Part shown: piece after piece, positions 43,423 through 53,903 of the stretch
Layout: each line of letters begins with the position of its first letter
Position numbering within the stretch: the first letter of the stretch is position 1
NCBI RefSeq assembly: GCF_016909175.1
Contig: NZ_JAFBFI010000004.1
Coordinates: 124,001-188,000 of the forward strand
Direction of reading: 5' to 3'
DNA: 64,000 bases
From: Peribacillus deserti
Lineage (GTDB): Bacteria > Bacillota > Bacilli > Bacillales > DSM-1321
Program-made: the position numbers and the translations under genes
The notes under the pieces: model-generated
What the model was told of the DNA's origin: nothing
Databases searched by the model: none
What the model saw: only the letters and a program-made list of their open reading frames with translations

Positions 43423-44436
43423 CTATTTAATTTTTTCAAAGGTATCCTTGTCGTATAGGACAATGAGTTTTGCCTTATCTGGCATTTTTTGATTTAATTT
43501 CCGCGTAATACTCAAATCTTTGCCATCAGCAATTAAATTGGCACCCTGAGATGATAAATAGTCATCCGCATCTTTATACGTTATCCATTCCTTTTTCCTG
43601 GAAATCTCCCATATGTCTTCATTGTCTTGTGAACTTAAGAGCTGTTCAAATATCCTGCTTGATCCTTTTTGAATGGAGGACTTGGCCATCAGATGGGAAA
43701 CAGAATCCTCAGACAGAATGAAATCATCTACTTTGGCATGGATAAAATTCTTCTTGTGAGTATGCTTTAAGATTTCAACCACCGTATATATCTCTCTTTT
43801 ATGAAGAGTTCCATAGCTTTCAATGGACGAGGCAATCAACAGTGTATGCCCATCTGCAAGTACAGCATCATCAATTTGAGGAGGAGCCAGGATAAGCACT
43901 GAATCAGATTCTATTAAATTAGCATAGTCAAAGGTCTCATAATCAGTCGGATCTCCCTGGATGTAATGAATTCTATCACCCTTTATTGGAGATTTTTCCA
44001 GCTTTTCTATCAGCACGATGTCTCTTTCAGTAGAATGCAGGACTTCATCGATGACTTTTTTCGTCTTATTTGACCAGCCTAGTAAAACGACATGATCTTT
44101 GCCTTTATATTTCAATTTCCCTTCCTCCTTTAAACGATGATAGGTGCCAAATAAGCTGATCACATTGCCAATGACCACAGAGATTAAGCCAATCCCAAAA
44201 ATATATAATAGAACCCCAAATATTCTTCCTTCCACTGACTTTGGATAATAATCTCCGTACCCGACTGTAGTGACTGTAGTCATCACCCACCAAAAGCCTT
44301 CAAATATAGTAGGAAAGGTCTCCGATTCAATTAGATGAATCACAACTGAACTCAGGACAATTAAGGAAAAGCTTAGCATTCCTATCGTATAAAAGTTCGC
44401 TTTTATCCTCCCCAGCAGTCTCAGCAATACGTGCAT
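43423..44436 (-). CDS. Two-TM potassium channel with RCK (TrkA-N) domain
   Basis: A ligand-gated K+ channel of the MthK/YugO type, 337 residues. Two helices (about 13-35 and 80-102) flank the pore loop with selectivity filter TVGYGD; the cytosolic RCK domain starts with VVLLGWSNKTKKVIDEV (Rossmann fold). ATG 44436 follows GGGAGGTG; a GTG/ATG further upstream would bury the ribosome site. The gene is convergent with the amidoligase/DUF350 operon, a neighbourhood repeated in other genomes. Confidence 0.92.
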   Translation of the reverse strand: MHVLLRLLGRIKANFYTIGMLSFSLIVLSSVVIHLIESETFPTIFEGFWWVMTTVTTVGYGDYYPKSVEGRIFGVLLYIFGIGLISVVIGNVISLFGTYHRLKEEGKLKYKGKDHVVLLGWSNKTKKVIDEVLHSTERDIVLIEKLEKSPIKGDRIHYIQGDPTDYETFDYANLIESDSVLILAPPQIDDAVLADGHTLLIASSIESYGTLHKREIYTVVEILKHTHKKNFIHAKVDDFILSEDSVSHLMAKSSIQKGSSRIFEQLLSSQDNEDIWEISRKKEWITYKDADDYLSSQGANLIADGKDLSITRKLNQKMPDKAKLIVLYDKDTFEKIK

Positions 44437-44529
44437 CTGTCTCACCTCCCGCAGATTTCTTTTCATTTTTTTTATACATATATATTAAACTTTTCCCTGC
44501 TCTATACGATTGGATTGAGGCTAATCATT

Positions 44530-44830
44530 AGAGCCGCGCCAGAAAACCATCACTTCTTTTTTCCCAACATGTTAAAGTTCGTTGTTGATATTTAGCACTT
44601 TGTTGATCTTCGCTGCAGGCGCAAGATCCTCGAAAATGCATTCGCATTTCCTTCGTGCGGTGAGAATTCGAGGATGCTAATTCAATGTCCTGCGGGAAAT
44701 GCGGGTATTGTCCAGCTCCAAGCTGAGACCCTCGAGTCATAAGCCAATCAGTCCATGAAAAGAAAAACCGCTTTTCACGGCCTGCCCGACTTATGCTATT
44801 CGGGTCTCTGCCTTCCCTAAGACTTATTTG
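44530..44830. repeat. Degenerate interspersed intergenic repeat with hairpins
   Basis: The gap 44437-44972 holds no gene. It contains segments such as AAGTTCGTTGTTGATATTTAG (44575 on), GTCCAGCTCCAAGCTGAGAC and CTCGAGTCATAAGCCAATCAG (about 44709-44755) that resemble a repeat I know as common between genes in Bacillaceae. An inverted repeat ATCCTCGAA / TTCGAGGAT lies at 44626-44634 and 44667-44675. A 70-codon frame across it is an artefact. Copy number could not be checked within one window. Confidence 0.5.
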
Positions 44831-44935
44831 TTATAAAAAAAAGCTTTTCATGAGAGTCCTTAAATAGTGCTAAGGGGGAAGGCACCGCTTTCCGCTTTCC
44901 GATATCAACAGGGAGTTTAACAGAGCTCTTCCCAT

Positions 44936-44968
44936 AAAAAAACAGCAGGTAAAATGCTGTTTTTTTTA
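44936..44968. terminator. Terminator of the peptide transporter operon
   Basis: AACAGCA / TGCTGTT with a 7-nt loop, flanked by A-run and T-run; effective on the minus strand after the last permease gene. Confidence 0.85.
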
Positions 44969-44972
44969 TCTA

Positions 44973-45875
44973 TTAGTTTTTCATTCTTGGATCCAAAGCA
45001 TCCCTTAAGCCGTCGCCCATTAGGTTAAAACCTAAAACTGTAAGCATAATAGCCAGTCCTGGAAATAATACGGTCCACGGGGCATCAAGAATAAATTCAC
45101 GCGAGTCCGCCAGCATTTTCCCCCATTCTGGCGCAGGCGGCTGGGCTCCCATTCCTAAAAACCCAAGAGCAGCTGCTTCAATGATAGCTGTTGCTATGGC
45201 CAGGGTGCCTTGCACAATAATTGGAGCAAGGCTGTTTGGGAGGATGTGATGAATCAATATCCGGCTGTCAGTCATCCCTATCGCTTTTGCAGCGGTTATG
45301 TATTCTTCTTCTTTAACTGTGAGTACCCTGGACCTAAGCAAGCGTCCAAAGGTTGGAACATTAATAATAGCAATCGCAATTAATGCATTTCGCAATGACG
45401 GCCCAAGCACTGCCACGACTGCTATAGCAAGAAGGATACTTGGGAAAGCAAGAAGAATATCAAAAAAGCGGGAAATAATCGTATCAACCCATTTTCCGTA
45501 ATACCCAGCAATTATGCCGAGGAATGAACCTACAATTACAGATCCAGCGACAGAGATAAATCCTACTCCAAGCGATATCCTGGCTCCGTAAATAACTCGG
45601 CTCAGGATGTCTCTCCCAAACTGGTCTGTACCAAACAAATGCTCAGAGGATGGAGGAAGATGCTTGTCCGCCAGCTTCTGATCCGCAAATTCATATGGTG
45701 CAATGAAATCGGCGAGCAAAGCAATTAATATAAAAAATAGAACAATAGATAAACCGACTATGGCCAGCTTATTTTTTCTAAAGCTTTTCCATGCCTCTTT
45801 CCAGGGGGATACTGCTTGTTCCTCAGCTATTTGAGGAGGAACCATGGGAGGTGTGCTGTGTGCAAGTTCTGCCAT
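44973..45875 (-). CDS. Oligopeptide/dipeptide ABC transporter permease (DppC/OppC type)
   Basis: Inner-membrane permease, 300 residues. It has an N-terminal OppC_N extension with one helix (about 35-57) and a five-helix BPD_transp domain with the EAA-type loop EEEYITAAKAIGMTDSRILIHHILPNSLAPI. AGGAGGG precedes ATG 45875. It is the last gene of a five-gene operon and pairs with the DppB-type permease 12 nt upstream. Confidence 0.92.
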   Translation of the reverse strand: MAELAHSTPPMVPPQIAEEQAVSPWKEAWKSFRKNKLAIVGLSIVLFFILIALLADFIAPYEFADQKLADKHLPPSSEHLFGTDQFGRDILSRVIYGARISLGVGFISVAGSVIVGSFLGIIAGYYGKWVDTIISRFFDILLAFPSILLAIAVVAVLGPSLRNALIAIAIINVPTFGRLLRSRVLTVKEEEYITAAKAIGMTDSRILIHHILPNSLAPIIVQGTLAIATAIIEAAALGFLGMGAQPPAPEWGKMLADSREFILDAPWTVLFPGLAIMLTVLGFNLMGDGLRDALDPRMKN

Positions 45876-45887
45876 CTTTATTCCCTC

Positions 45888-46892
45888 CTATTTATACTTA
45901 ATTCTTGGATCAATCGCTGCATACAGCAGGTCAACCACCAGATTGATTAGTACGAATATGGCAGCCACTACAAGAATCCCAGATTGTATCACGGGATAGT
46001 CACGGTATGATATTGCCTCGTATATATAAGTTCCTATTCCTGGCCACCCAAATATCGTTTCGGTTAATATAGCCCCTCCAAGAAGAAGCCCCGTCTGCAG
46101 TCCTATTACTGTGACAACAGGAATTAATGCGTTCTTTAATGAATGTTTGTACACTACCCAGAACATTTTCATTCCTTTTGCACGTGCTGTCCGAATGTAA
46201 TCCGATCTCATAACCTCAAGCATGGAAGAACGCGTCATGCGGGCAATAATTGCCATCGGGATGGTTCCAAGAGCAATACCCGGGAGAATTAAATGTCTAA
46301 TAACTTCAATAAATTGGTCAAATCTATTATTTAATAACGAATCAATTAAATACAAATTAGTAACAGCCTCCACAGGATCTCGAATATTATCTCTTCCTGT
46401 TGTTGGCAGCAGGTCCCATTGAATGGCTACTATATATTGCTCCATTAATCCCAGCCAGAAAATCGGCATGGAAACACCAATCAGTGCCACGACCATAGCG
46501 ACATAGTCAAACCAGGAGTTTTGGAACCAGGCGGAAATGATTCCCGCATTAACCCCTATTATGATGGCGATTACCATTGCTACTAATGACAGTTCAATTG
46601 TAGCAGCGAGATATGGCCATATTTCCTCTGAAATCGGTACTCTTGATTTTAATGATACACCTAAATCACCCGTAATAATTCCGGTTAAGTATTCCCAAAA
46701 TTGCGTGGGCCAGGGCCTGTCCAGGCCAAGCTCCTTAGTTAAGGCCGCCATGGCTTCTTTTGTTGCCTGCTGGCCTAAAATAATTTGGGCTGGATTTCCG
46801 GGAATAGCACGGATCATCATAAATACTATGAAAGTCATTCCGAGCAGAACTGGAATAAGTGCAGTCAATCGCCGTATAGTGTAAGAGAACAT
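45888..46892 (-). CDS. Oligopeptide/dipeptide ABC transporter permease (DppB/OppB type)
   Basis: A 334-residue permease with six membrane helices, the N-terminus MFSYTIRRLTALIPVLLGMTFIVF and the EAA loop SDYIRTARAKGMKMFWVVYKHSLKNALIPVV typical of DppB/OppB. GAAGAGGTG precedes ATG 46892. It forms a heterodimer channel with the DppC-type permease. Confidence 0.93.
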   Translation of the reverse strand: MFSYTIRRLTALIPVLLGMTFIVFMMIRAIPGNPAQIILGQQATKEAMAALTKELGLDRPWPTQFWEYLTGIITGDLGVSLKSRVPISEEIWPYLAATIELSLVAMVIAIIIGVNAGIISAWFQNSWFDYVAMVVALIGVSMPIFWLGLMEQYIVAIQWDLLPTTGRDNIRDPVEAVTNLYLIDSLLNNRFDQFIEVIRHLILPGIALGTIPMAIIARMTRSSMLEVMRSDYIRTARAKGMKMFWVVYKHSLKNALIPVVTVIGLQTGLLLGGAILTETIFGWPGIGTYIYEAISYRDYPVIQSGILVVAAIFVLINLVVDLLYAAIDPRIKYK

Positions 46893-46967
46893 ATCCGCTC
46901 ACCTCTTCCTAAAAACATCATAAGATCAGGGAGCATGAGCAAATCCATACTCCCTGATCTACTATAA

Positions 46968-48572
46968 TCAGTCCACAGAAACGTCCACAAATGATTGAGA
47001 TCCAGTCGGATGCGGAACAAATCCTTTAATGCTGCTCGAACCAGCCAGCTGCGGCTTAGAATGAACAAGCGGAACCCATGGTGCATCTTCATGAATAATG
47101 ACTTGTGCCTGTTTGTACAGTTCATTACGTTTATTCTCATCTGCGGTAGACTGCGCTTCTACCAGTAATTTATGAACTTCTTCATTGCTGTAGCGGGAAT
47201 AGTTATTTGATCCGATTGTATCTTTATCAAGTAAAGTATAAAGGAAGTTATCGGCATCCCCGTTATCGCCTGTCCATCCAAGCATGAATGTTGGTGCTTC
47301 TCCTGCTTGAACTTTTTCAAGATAAGTACCCCATTCAAAAGTTACAATCTTTGCATCAATATTTACTTGTTTAAGGCTGGCCTGTATAGCTTCAGCAACT
47401 TTTTGGCCGGAAGGCATATACGGTCGTGGAACTGGCATAGCCCAAAGGTCCATTTTAAACCCGTTTTCTAGTCCTGCTTTTTTCAGTAGTTCTTTTGCTT
47501 TTTCTACGCTATATTCATAATCTTGAATTTCTTCATTATAACCGCTGACTGAAGGAGGCATTGGATTTTTAGCCGGTTCTGCTGTACCTTCAAAGAAGTT
47601 TGTAATAATATCCTGTTTATTGATTAAGTGGCTGATCGCCTGGCGAACCTCTTTTTTATTAAACGGTTCTTTCTCTGTATTAAATCCGAAATAGCCGACG
47701 TTCATAGACGGACGCTCAAATAACTGCAGCTTGCTGTCCTTTTTGACTTTAGGCATATCACTCGGATTTAAGCCATCCATCAAGTCAATTTCACCTTTAA
47801 TGACTGCATTTAAGCGGGCTGAGTTATCCTTTATTACCTTAAACTTAACACCCGCAAGCTTAGGCAATCCCTTTTTCCAATACTTATCGTTCTTAACCAC
47901 TTCTATAGTGTCATTCTTCTTCCATGACTTGAATTTAAAAGGACCTGTACCAACAGGATTTTTTGTAAAATTGTCCCCATCCTTCTCAAATGCGGTTGGA
48001 CTTGCAATCGCGAAAGGGCTCATAGCAAGATTCTTTAAGAAAGGTGCTTGAGGGCGTGTCAGGGTAAATTCAACTGTTTTTTCATCAACTGCCTTTACTT
48101 CTTTAATTACGTGGCCTTCATCACCTTCAAATCCACCGAACATAGAAGGATAATAAGCAAATTTTGCCTCATCCTTGCTTTTTGCCCAGCGCTGAAAGTT
48201 TTTTACTACCGCCTCGGCATTAAAATCGGTTCCATCATGGAACTTAATTCCTTCATTTAAGGTAAAAGTATAAGTCAGGGCATCCTGGGAAATTTTCCAA
48301 TCCTTTGCTAGGGCTGGTTCTATTTCTGTATTATCTTTCCCATAGGATACTAGATTTTCGTAAATTTGTTCTGTTACGATAAAGGATTCTCCCTCTGTTG
48401 TGACAGCCGGGTCAAGAGCTGTAGAATCTCCACCCCGTCCATAAATAAGGGTATAGCCCTTTTTTCCGCTTTCGCCCTTTTCCCCGCTGCTGCTATTTGA
48501 TGAATTGCAGCCCGAAAGTACCAGCGAAAGAGTAAGCAGACAGGCAAATACATACCATAAACTCTTTTTCAT
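46968..48572 (-). CDS. Peptide ABC transporter substrate-binding lipoprotein
   Basis: A 534-residue SBP_bac_5 family protein. The signal peptide ends in lipobox LVLSGC (Cys about 22), then a Ser/Gly linker and the family pattern (ALDPAVTTEGESFIVTEQIYENLV, WTFTLNEGIKFHDGT-type segment, YNEEIQDYEYSVEKAKELLKKAG). It binds peptides outside the membrane; specificity (dipeptide, oligopeptide, other) cannot be read from sequence. AAAGGGGG lies upstream of ATG 48572. Confidence 0.92.
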   Translation of the reverse strand: MKKSLWYVFACLLTLSLVLSGCNSSNSSSGEKGESGKKGYTLIYGRGGDSTALDPAVTTEGESFIVTEQIYENLVSYGKDNTEIEPALAKDWKISQDALTYTFTLNEGIKFHDGTDFNAEAVVKNFQRWAKSKDEAKFAYYPSMFGGFEGDEGHVIKEVKAVDEKTVEFTLTRPQAPFLKNLAMSPFAIASPTAFEKDGDNFTKNPVGTGPFKFKSWKKNDTIEVVKNDKYWKKGLPKLAGVKFKVIKDNSARLNAVIKGEIDLMDGLNPSDMPKVKKDSKLQLFERPSMNVGYFGFNTEKEPFNKKEVRQAISHLINKQDIITNFFEGTAEPAKNPMPPSVSGYNEEIQDYEYSVEKAKELLKKAGLENGFKMDLWAMPVPRPYMPSGQKVAEAIQASLKQVNIDAKIVTFEWGTYLEKVQAGEAPTFMLGWTGDNGDADNFLYTLLDKDTIGSNNYSRYSNEEVHKLLVEAQSTADENKRNELYKQAQVIIHEDAPWVPLVHSKPQLAGSSSIKGFVPHPTGSQSFVDVSVD

Positions 48573-48620
48573 GTTTTTTCCCCCTTTAAAATGATGTTAC
48601 TTTAATATATATACTTACTG

Positions 48621-49589
48621 TCATTCATATAAATGACAGGCTGTATAATGACCGGGACTAACTGCCTTGAAAATCGGCCTTGATGAACTGCATATATCCA
48701 TAGCTTTCGGACATCTAGTATGAAAGGGGCAGCCTTTTGGCGGGTTTGCAGGACTTGGCACATCCCCTTGCAGAAGGATTCTTTCTTTCTTGTGATCTAC
48801 ATCCGGTATAGGAACCGCTGATAACAGGGCTTGTGTATAAGGGTGCTTAGCGCTGCTGTAAATATCCTCACTATCTGCAAGCTCCACAATATGGCCGAGA
48901 TACATAACACCCACTCGGTCGCTGATATGCCGGACTACTCCAAGGTCATGAGCAATAAAAAGGTAAGTAAGGTCGAATTCTTTCTGTAAATCCTGCAAAA
49001 GATTCAGAACCTGCGATTGAATAGAAACGTCCAGAGCAGAAACAGGTTCATCGGCGATGATTAATTTTGGGTTAACTGCCAGCGCACGGGCAATTCCAAT
49101 TCTCTGCCGCTGTCCGCCGCTGAACTGGTGTGGATAACGGCTGGAATGATAGCTGCTCAGGCCTACGATTTCAAGTAATTCATTCACCCGCTTTTTACGC
49201 TCAGCTTTTTCCTTAACTCCGTGAACGATTAATGGTTCCTCCAATATTTTCCCCACAGTGTGCCTTGGATTTAGCGATGCATATGGATCCTGGAAAACCA
49301 TTTGCATTTCTCGCCGCATCTTTCTCATTTCAGCAGCCGAGAGCTCCGTAATATCCGTACCTTCAAAGAAAATTTTCCCTTCACTCGGATCCAATAACCT
49401 AAGCAGCATCCTGCCGGTAGTAGATTTGCCGCAGCCGCTTTCACCCACAAGCCCCAATGTTTCACCTTTATTGATGAAAAATGAAATTCCATCAACAGCT
49501 TTTACTTCCCCAATTGTTTTCCCTAGAAGCCCGCCTCTAATTGGAAAGTGTTTCTTTAAGTTTTCTACCTTAACTAATGGCTGTGTCAT
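48621..49589 (-). CDS. Peptide ABC transporter ATP-binding protein (DppF/OppF type)
   Basis: A 322-residue ATPase with Walker [11 protein letters not shown]-loop, signature [15 protein letters not shown], Walker [13 protein letters not shown] and the C-terminal oligo_HPY region ([20 protein letters not shown]), whose cysteines can hold an Fe-S cluster in homologues. Start ATG 49589 has AAAGGAG upstream and overlaps the DppD-type gene by 20 nt. Confidence 0.94.
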   Translation of the reverse strand: MTQPLVKVENLKKHFPIRGGLLGKTIGEVKAVDGISFFINKGETLGLVGESGCGKSTTGRMLLRLLDPSEGKIFFEGTDITELSAAEMRKMRREMQMVFQDPYASLNPRHTVGKILEEPLIVHGVKEKAERKKRVNELLEIVGLSSYHSSRYPHQFSGGQRQRIGIARALAVNPKLIIADEPVSALDVSIQSQVLNLLQDLQKEFDLTYLFIAHDLGVVRHISDRVGVMYLGHIVELADSEDIYSSAKHPYTQALLSAVPIPDVDHKKERILLQGDVPSPANPPKGCPFHTRCPKAMDICSSSRPIFKAVSPGHYTACHLYE

Positions 49590-50574
49590 GCAACTTTACT
49601 CCTTTTCCGTCCTCATACAGCCAGCACCTGACTTTCTGGCCATTGTTTAAACTTTTTAGCGAAGGGGTTTTTGTCACGCACTTGTCCATTGCGTGGGCAC
49701 AGCGGGGTGCAAATTGGCAGCCCAGCTGGTGAGCCCCAGGCTTTGGTACATTGCCGGGTATGGAGTATAATCGTTCCTTTTTGTCCCTCATATCTGGGAC
49801 AGACTGAATGAGCCCGATCGTATAGGGATGCTTTGGATCTTGGAAAATAGTTCTGACATCCGCTTCCTCCACTATCCGGCCAGAATACATCACTACAACA
49901 CGTTCACAAATTTCAGCAACTACACCGAGATCATGGGTAATCATCATGATGGCGGTCTCTGTTTCTTTATTTAATTTCTTCATTAACTCCAAAATTTGAG
50001 CCTGTATCGTTACATCAAGTGCGGTCGTCGGTTCATCTGCTATTAACAGTGCTGGGTCGCAGATCATAGCCATAGCTATCATCACGCGCTGCCTCATTCC
50101 TCCTGAAAGCTGGTGGGGGTATTCCCTTATTAAATCCTCGGCCCTTGGCAGTCCCACAAGCTTGAGCATTTCTACAGCTCTTGCTTCAGCCATTTTTTTA
50201 TTCCATCTTCTATGTATTCTAATAGACTCTATTAACTGCTCACCAATTGTAAATACAGGATTTAAGCTGGTCATTGGTTCCTGGAAAATCATCGCAATAT
50301 CATTTCCGCGAATTTTTCTCATTCGGGATTCAGATGCACGGGCAAGGTTTTCTCCCTTGAAGAGGATCTCACCTTCAACCTTTCCAGCGGGAGAATCTAC
50401 AAGCCCCATGATGGAAAGGGAGGTAACGCTTTTTCCGCATCCAGATTCCCCCACGATACCCAGAATCTCCCCGGGATTAATGTGGAAGCTGATTTCGTTT
50501 ACTACAGGTATTTCTGAATCATCTGTTCGAAAGCTGGTCTTCAGCCCTTTCACTTCTATAATTGGTTTGTTCAA
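49570..50574 (-). CDS. Peptide ABC transporter ATP-binding protein (DppD/OppD type)
   Basis: A 334-residue ATPase, Walker [10 protein letters not shown], signature [15 protein letters not shown], Walker [15 protein letters not shown], and C-terminal cysteine motif ([16 protein letters not shown]). TTG 50574 is preferred because AAAGGA lies 9 nt upstream; TTG 50583 sits too close to it. It is the first gene of the operon behind a sigma-A-like promoter. Confidence 0.92.
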   Translation of the reverse strand: MNKPIIEVKGLKTSFRTDDSEIPVVNEISFHINPGEILGIVGESGCGKSVTSLSIMGLVDSPAGKVEGEILFKGENLARASESRMRKIRGNDIAMIFQEPMTSLNPVFTIGEQLIESIRIHRRWNKKMAEARAVEMLKLVGLPRAEDLIREYPHQLSGGMRQRVMIAMAMICDPALLIADEPTTALDVTIQAQILELMKKLNKETETAIMMITHDLGVVAEICERVVVMYSGRIVEEADVRTIFQDPKHPYTIGLIQSVPDMRDKKERLYSIPGNVPKPGAHQLGCQFAPRCAHAMDKCVTKTPSLKSLNNGQKVRCWLYEDGKGVKLHDTAIS

Positions 50575-50630
50575 GGACTTCAATCCTTTCTCTTGGGGAT
50601 ATATGTAATTTTCTCGTTGAATATGATTGA

Positions 50631-50659
50631 ATTATGACATTTTTCTGATAAGTTAACAA
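50631..50659 (-). promoter_or_regulatory. Putative sigma-A promoter of the peptide transporter operon
   Basis: On the minus strand TTGTTA (50654-50659), 17 bp, CATAAT (50631-50636), about 55 bp upstream of the first start codon. Confidence 0.55.
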
Positions 50660-50730
50660 TATCTAATTTGAATAATTTGCAAATTCTGCTACTTATTTGA
50701 ATATTAATTTCGTTTTTTACAGAAAAAGAC

Positions 50731-50776
50731 AAAAAAAGAACAGTTGATTTCCAATTGAAATCAACTGTTCTTTTTT
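50731..50776 (-). terminator. Terminator of the hem operon
   Basis: A very long perfect stem (AAAAGAACAGTTGATTTC / GAAATCAACTGTTCTTTT) with loop CAATT and T-run on the minus strand, 40 bp after hemL. Confidence 0.92.
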
Positions 50777-50813
50777 ATTAATAGCAATTTTACTCAGGAT
50801 AACCAAAAAAGCT

Positions 50814-52103
50814 TCATTTATTTAATGTAGAAAAAGCTTTTTCAGCCGCCTGTATCGTGTGTGCTATATCCTCATCTGTATGAGCGGTTGATAAGAATAA
50901 GCCTTCAAATTGGGAAGGAGGAAGGAATACACCCTCCTCAGCCATCTCACGATAATAAGAAGCAAAGAACTCCAGATTAGAGGATTTCGCTTTTTCATAA
51001 TTCACAACGTTATCATTAGTAAAGAAGAAGCCAATCATAGAACCGGCTCTATTAAAGGTAACAGGTATATTATGCTTTTTGGCAGCCTTGCTGATGCCCT
51101 CTTCCAGCATATCACCTTTGCGGTTAAACTCTTTATAATCCTCAGGAGTCAGCTGGCTCAGTGTCTCATAGCCTGCCGTCATAGCTAGAGGATTTCCGGA
51201 TAATGTGCCTGCTTGATAAATGGGACCGCTTGGAGCAATTTGGTTCATGATTTCAGCTTTGCCGCCATAAGCTCCTACAGGCAGTCCGCCGCCTATTACT
51301 TTACCAAGGCAGGTGAGGTCCGGAGTAATGCCAAAATAGCCTTGGGCACAATTATATCCAACACGGAATCCAGTCATTACTTCATCAAAGATAAGAAGAG
51401 TGCCATATTTTTCTGTGATTTCACGCAAACCTTCCAGGAAGCCATCAAGAGGAGGAACAACTCCCATATTGCCTGCCACCGGTTCAACTATGACGCCAGC
51501 CAGATCATCGCCATACTGCTCAAATGCAAGCCTAACACTCTCAAGATCATTATAAGGAACAGTTATTGTATTTTTAGCAACACCTTCAGGTACACCCGGG
51601 CTGTCTGGCAGTCCAAGGGTGGCCACACCAGAACCAGCTTTAATTAAAAGTGAGTCGCCATGTCCATGATAGCAGCCTTCAAACTTCAGGATTTTGTTTC
51701 TTCCGGTATATCCTCTTGCAAGACGGAGTGCACTCATGGTAGCTTCTGTTCCTGATGAAACCATTCGAATAACCTCAATGGATGGAACTCTATCGATTAC
51801 AAGCTCTGCAAGCTTATTTTCTAAAAGTGTCGGAGCACCGAAGCTGGTGCCAGTTTCAGCCACTTCTTTAATAGCTTCAACAACCCGGTCATTCGAATGC
51901 CCCAGAATGAGCGGACCCCATGACAGAACATAATCAATGTATTCGTTACCGTCTATGTCATAAATTTTCGATCCTTTTCCTTTTTCCATGAAAATAGGAT
52001 CCATTTTTACCGATTTAAACGCACGTACCGGACTGTTAACGCCGCCAGGCATCATTTTCTTTGCTTCTTTAAAAGCCTGCCTGGATTTTTCATATGAACG
52101 CAT
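50814..52103 (-). CDS. hemL: Glutamate-1-semialdehyde 2,1-aminomutase
   Basis: Makes 5-aminolevulinate from glutamate-1-semialdehyde in the C5 haem pathway. The 429 residues have [10 protein letters not shown] near the start, [10 protein letters not shown] (about 116-125), and the PLP lysine in LGKVIGGG (K268) after [15 protein letters not shown] 52103 follows GGGGG at 7 nt and matches family length; longer starts run into the hemB intergenic gap. It is the last gene of the operon. Confidence 0.97.
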   Translation of the reverse strand: MRSYEKSRQAFKEAKKMMPGGVNSPVRAFKSVKMDPIFMEKGKGSKIYDIDGNEYIDYVLSWGPLILGHSNDRVVEAIKEVAETGTSFGAPTLLENKLAELVIDRVPSIEVIRMVSSGTEATMSALRLARGYTGRNKILKFEGCYHGHGDSLLIKAGSGVATLGLPDSPGVPEGVAKNTITVPYNDLESVRLAFEQYGDDLAGVIVEPVAGNMGVVPPLDGFLEGLREITEKYGTLLIFDEVMTGFRVGYNCAQGYFGITPDLTCLGKVIGGGLPVGAYGGKAEIMNQIAPSGPIYQAGTLSGNPLAMTAGYETLSQLTPEDYKEFNRKGDMLEEGISKAAKKHNIPVTFNRAGSMIGFFFTNDNVVNYEKAKSSNLEFFASYYREMAEEGVFLPPSQFEGLFLSTAHTDEDIAHTIQAAEKAFSTLNK

Positions 52104-52137
52104 CGCTATTCCCCCATTTTGAGAGTGTTTGTTTAAG

Positions 52138-53127
52138 TTATTGTTCTTCTTTAATCCATCTAGCTGCATCTTTTGCAAAGTAAGTAATGATTAAATCTGC
52201 ACCAGCACGTTTCATGCTTGTCAGAGTTTCCATTACGATACTTCTTTCATCAATCCATCCATTGATGGCCGCAGCCTTTATCATGGAGTACTCACCGCTT
52301 ACATTATAAGCTACCACCGGCAGATTGAAGTTATTTTTCACATCGCGCATAATATCCAGGTAGCTTAGGGAAGGCTTCACAATTAAGAAGTCAGCTCCCT
52401 CTTCCACATCCGATTCTGCTTCACGAATTGCTTCAAGACGGTTGGCAGGATCCATTTGATAGGTCTTTCTATCTCCAAATTGAGGAGCACTGTTTGCTGC
52501 ATCTCTAAACGGACCATAATAAGCCGAAGAATATTTCACCGCATAAGACATAATGGGAATATCTGTGTATCCAGCCTCATCCAGTCCGGCACGGATAGCG
52601 GCTACGAATCCATCCATCATATTTGAAGGCGCAATAATATCAGCGCCGGCTTCAGCCTGGCTGACAGCTGTTTTCGCAAGCAGCTCTAGTGATTCATCAT
52701 TCAGAACCTTTCCATTTTCCACTACACCGCAATGACCATGGCTTGTATATTCGCATAAACAGGTGTCTGCAACAACAATAATATCCGGATGGCTTTTCTT
52801 AACGGTACGTGTGGCTTCCTGTACAATTCCGTTGTGTGAGTATGCTCCAGTGCCGCATTCGTCTTTATGATGTTCATCCGGCACACCAAATAAGATAACA
52901 GATTTGATGCCCAGACTTGCCACTTCATTCATTTCAGCTTCCAGCAGATCAAGGGAAATCTGGAATACCCCCGGCATTGAATTGATTTCATTTTTCACAT
53001 GAGTGCCTTCTACTACAAAAATAGGATAAATAAAGTCTTCAGCGCGCAGAAAGGTCTCTCTCACTATGGCTCTCATATTTTTGCTTGTACGCAGACGGCG
53101 GTGCCTGTTAAATTGTAATTCATTCAT
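52138..53127 (-). CDS. hemB: Delta-aminolevulinic acid dehydratase (porphobilinogen synthase)
   Basis: Condenses two aminolevulinate molecules to porphobilinogen. The 329 residues contain the zinc-type cysteine motif [14 protein letters not shown] (about 120-133), the Schiff-base lysines in [17 protein letters not shown] and [11 protein letters not shown], and the YNVSGEYSM motif. Start ATG 53127 overlaps the hemD stop (TAATG); AGGAGG lies upstream. Confidence 0.97.
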   Translation of the reverse strand: MNELQFNRHRRLRTSKNMRAIVRETFLRAEDFIYPIFVVEGTHVKNEINSMPGVFQISLDLLEAEMNEVASLGIKSVILFGVPDEHHKDECGTGAYSHNGIVQEATRTVKKSHPDIIVVADTCLCEYTSHGHCGVVENGKVLNDESLELLAKTAVSQAEAGADIIAPSNMMDGFVAAIRAGLDEAGYTDIPIMSYAVKYSSAYYGPFRDAANSAPQFGDRKTYQMDPANRLEAIREAESDVEEGADFLIVKPSLSYLDIMRDVKNNFNLPVVAYNVSGEYSMIKAAAINGWIDERSIVMETLTSMKRAGADLIITYFAKDAARWIKEEQ

Positions 53128-53903
53128 TATAGCTTCCTCCTGCTCTCATCATTTTTATTTAAAAATGTAATAATGGCCTGCAGCATGCTCGGAGCGGTAT
53201 ACGTATCCGGGCAAATATCGACGGTCAGCCCCAAAGATTCGGCCCTGCATTTTGCAGCGGGGCCAATGCAGGCTACTATACTGTTTTTAATGGCTGTATT
53301 CAGGTTGTTCTCCCTGACTATTTTCATAAAGTTTACAACCGTGGAAGCACTTGTAAATGTAAGAATATCAGCTTTATTAGTCCCCAGAAAATCAATCAAT
53401 TTCCGCTCGCTTGAAGAAGGCATAATATTTTCATACACAATGAGTTCCGTACATTCATGGCCTTCTTTCCGAAGAGACTCCGCGATTATATCTCTGGCAA
53501 GATTTCCTTTTGGCAAAAGAATTTTTGAAGGAGCTGTTAAGCAGCAGTTAAACTCCTCAATAAAAGCTTCAGCCACAAAACTCCCGGGAATAAAATTAAT
53601 CGATAAACCCAGGCTCTCTATTGCTTCTTTTGTTTTTTCCCCAATGGCTGCAAGCTTTGGATTACCCATTTGGACTAAGCTGTCTTTCGTTAAATGAAAG
53701 TATTTTAACGCATTTACGCTGGTAAAAATGATCCAGTCAAACTTGCCGTCCAACGGCTTTCTTTCCACCCTCTTAAAATTGATCATTGGAATGGAAATAG
53801 GAGTGCCTCCCAGTGTTTCAACGCTTCTAATCAGCGGTTCAGCCTGGCTTTCCGCTCTCGTTATTAGAATTTTTACTCCCTGAAGCGGTTTTTCAGCTGT
53901 CAT
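53127..53903 (-). CDS. hemD: Uroporphyrinogen-III synthase
   Basis: Closes hydroxymethylbilane to uroporphyrinogen III. The 258 residues show the weakly conserved two-lobe HemD pattern ([14 protein letters not shown] in lobe one, [15 protein letters not shown] in lobe two, [18 protein letters not shown]). ATG 53903 overlaps the hemC stop by TAATG. Position between hemC and hemB confirms the call. Confidence 0.93.
   Translation of the reverse strand: MTAEKPLQGVKILITRAESQAEPLIRSVETLGGTPISIPMINFKRVERKPLDGKFDWIIFTSVNALKYFHLTKDSLVQMGNPKLAAIGEKTKEAIESLGLSINFIPGSFVAEAFIEEFNCCLTAPSKILLPKGNLARDIIAESLRKEGHECTELIVYENIMPSSSERKLIDFLGTNKADILTFTSASTVVNFMKIVRENNLNTAIKNSIVACIGPAAKCRAESLGLTVDICPDTYTAPSMLQAIITFLNKNDESRRKL

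Noticed and set aside
44528-44740. 70-codon minus-strand frame in the K+ channel/transporter gap
   Set aside because: It falls inside the interspersed repeat, has no ribosome site, and resembles false frames often seen on such repeats.
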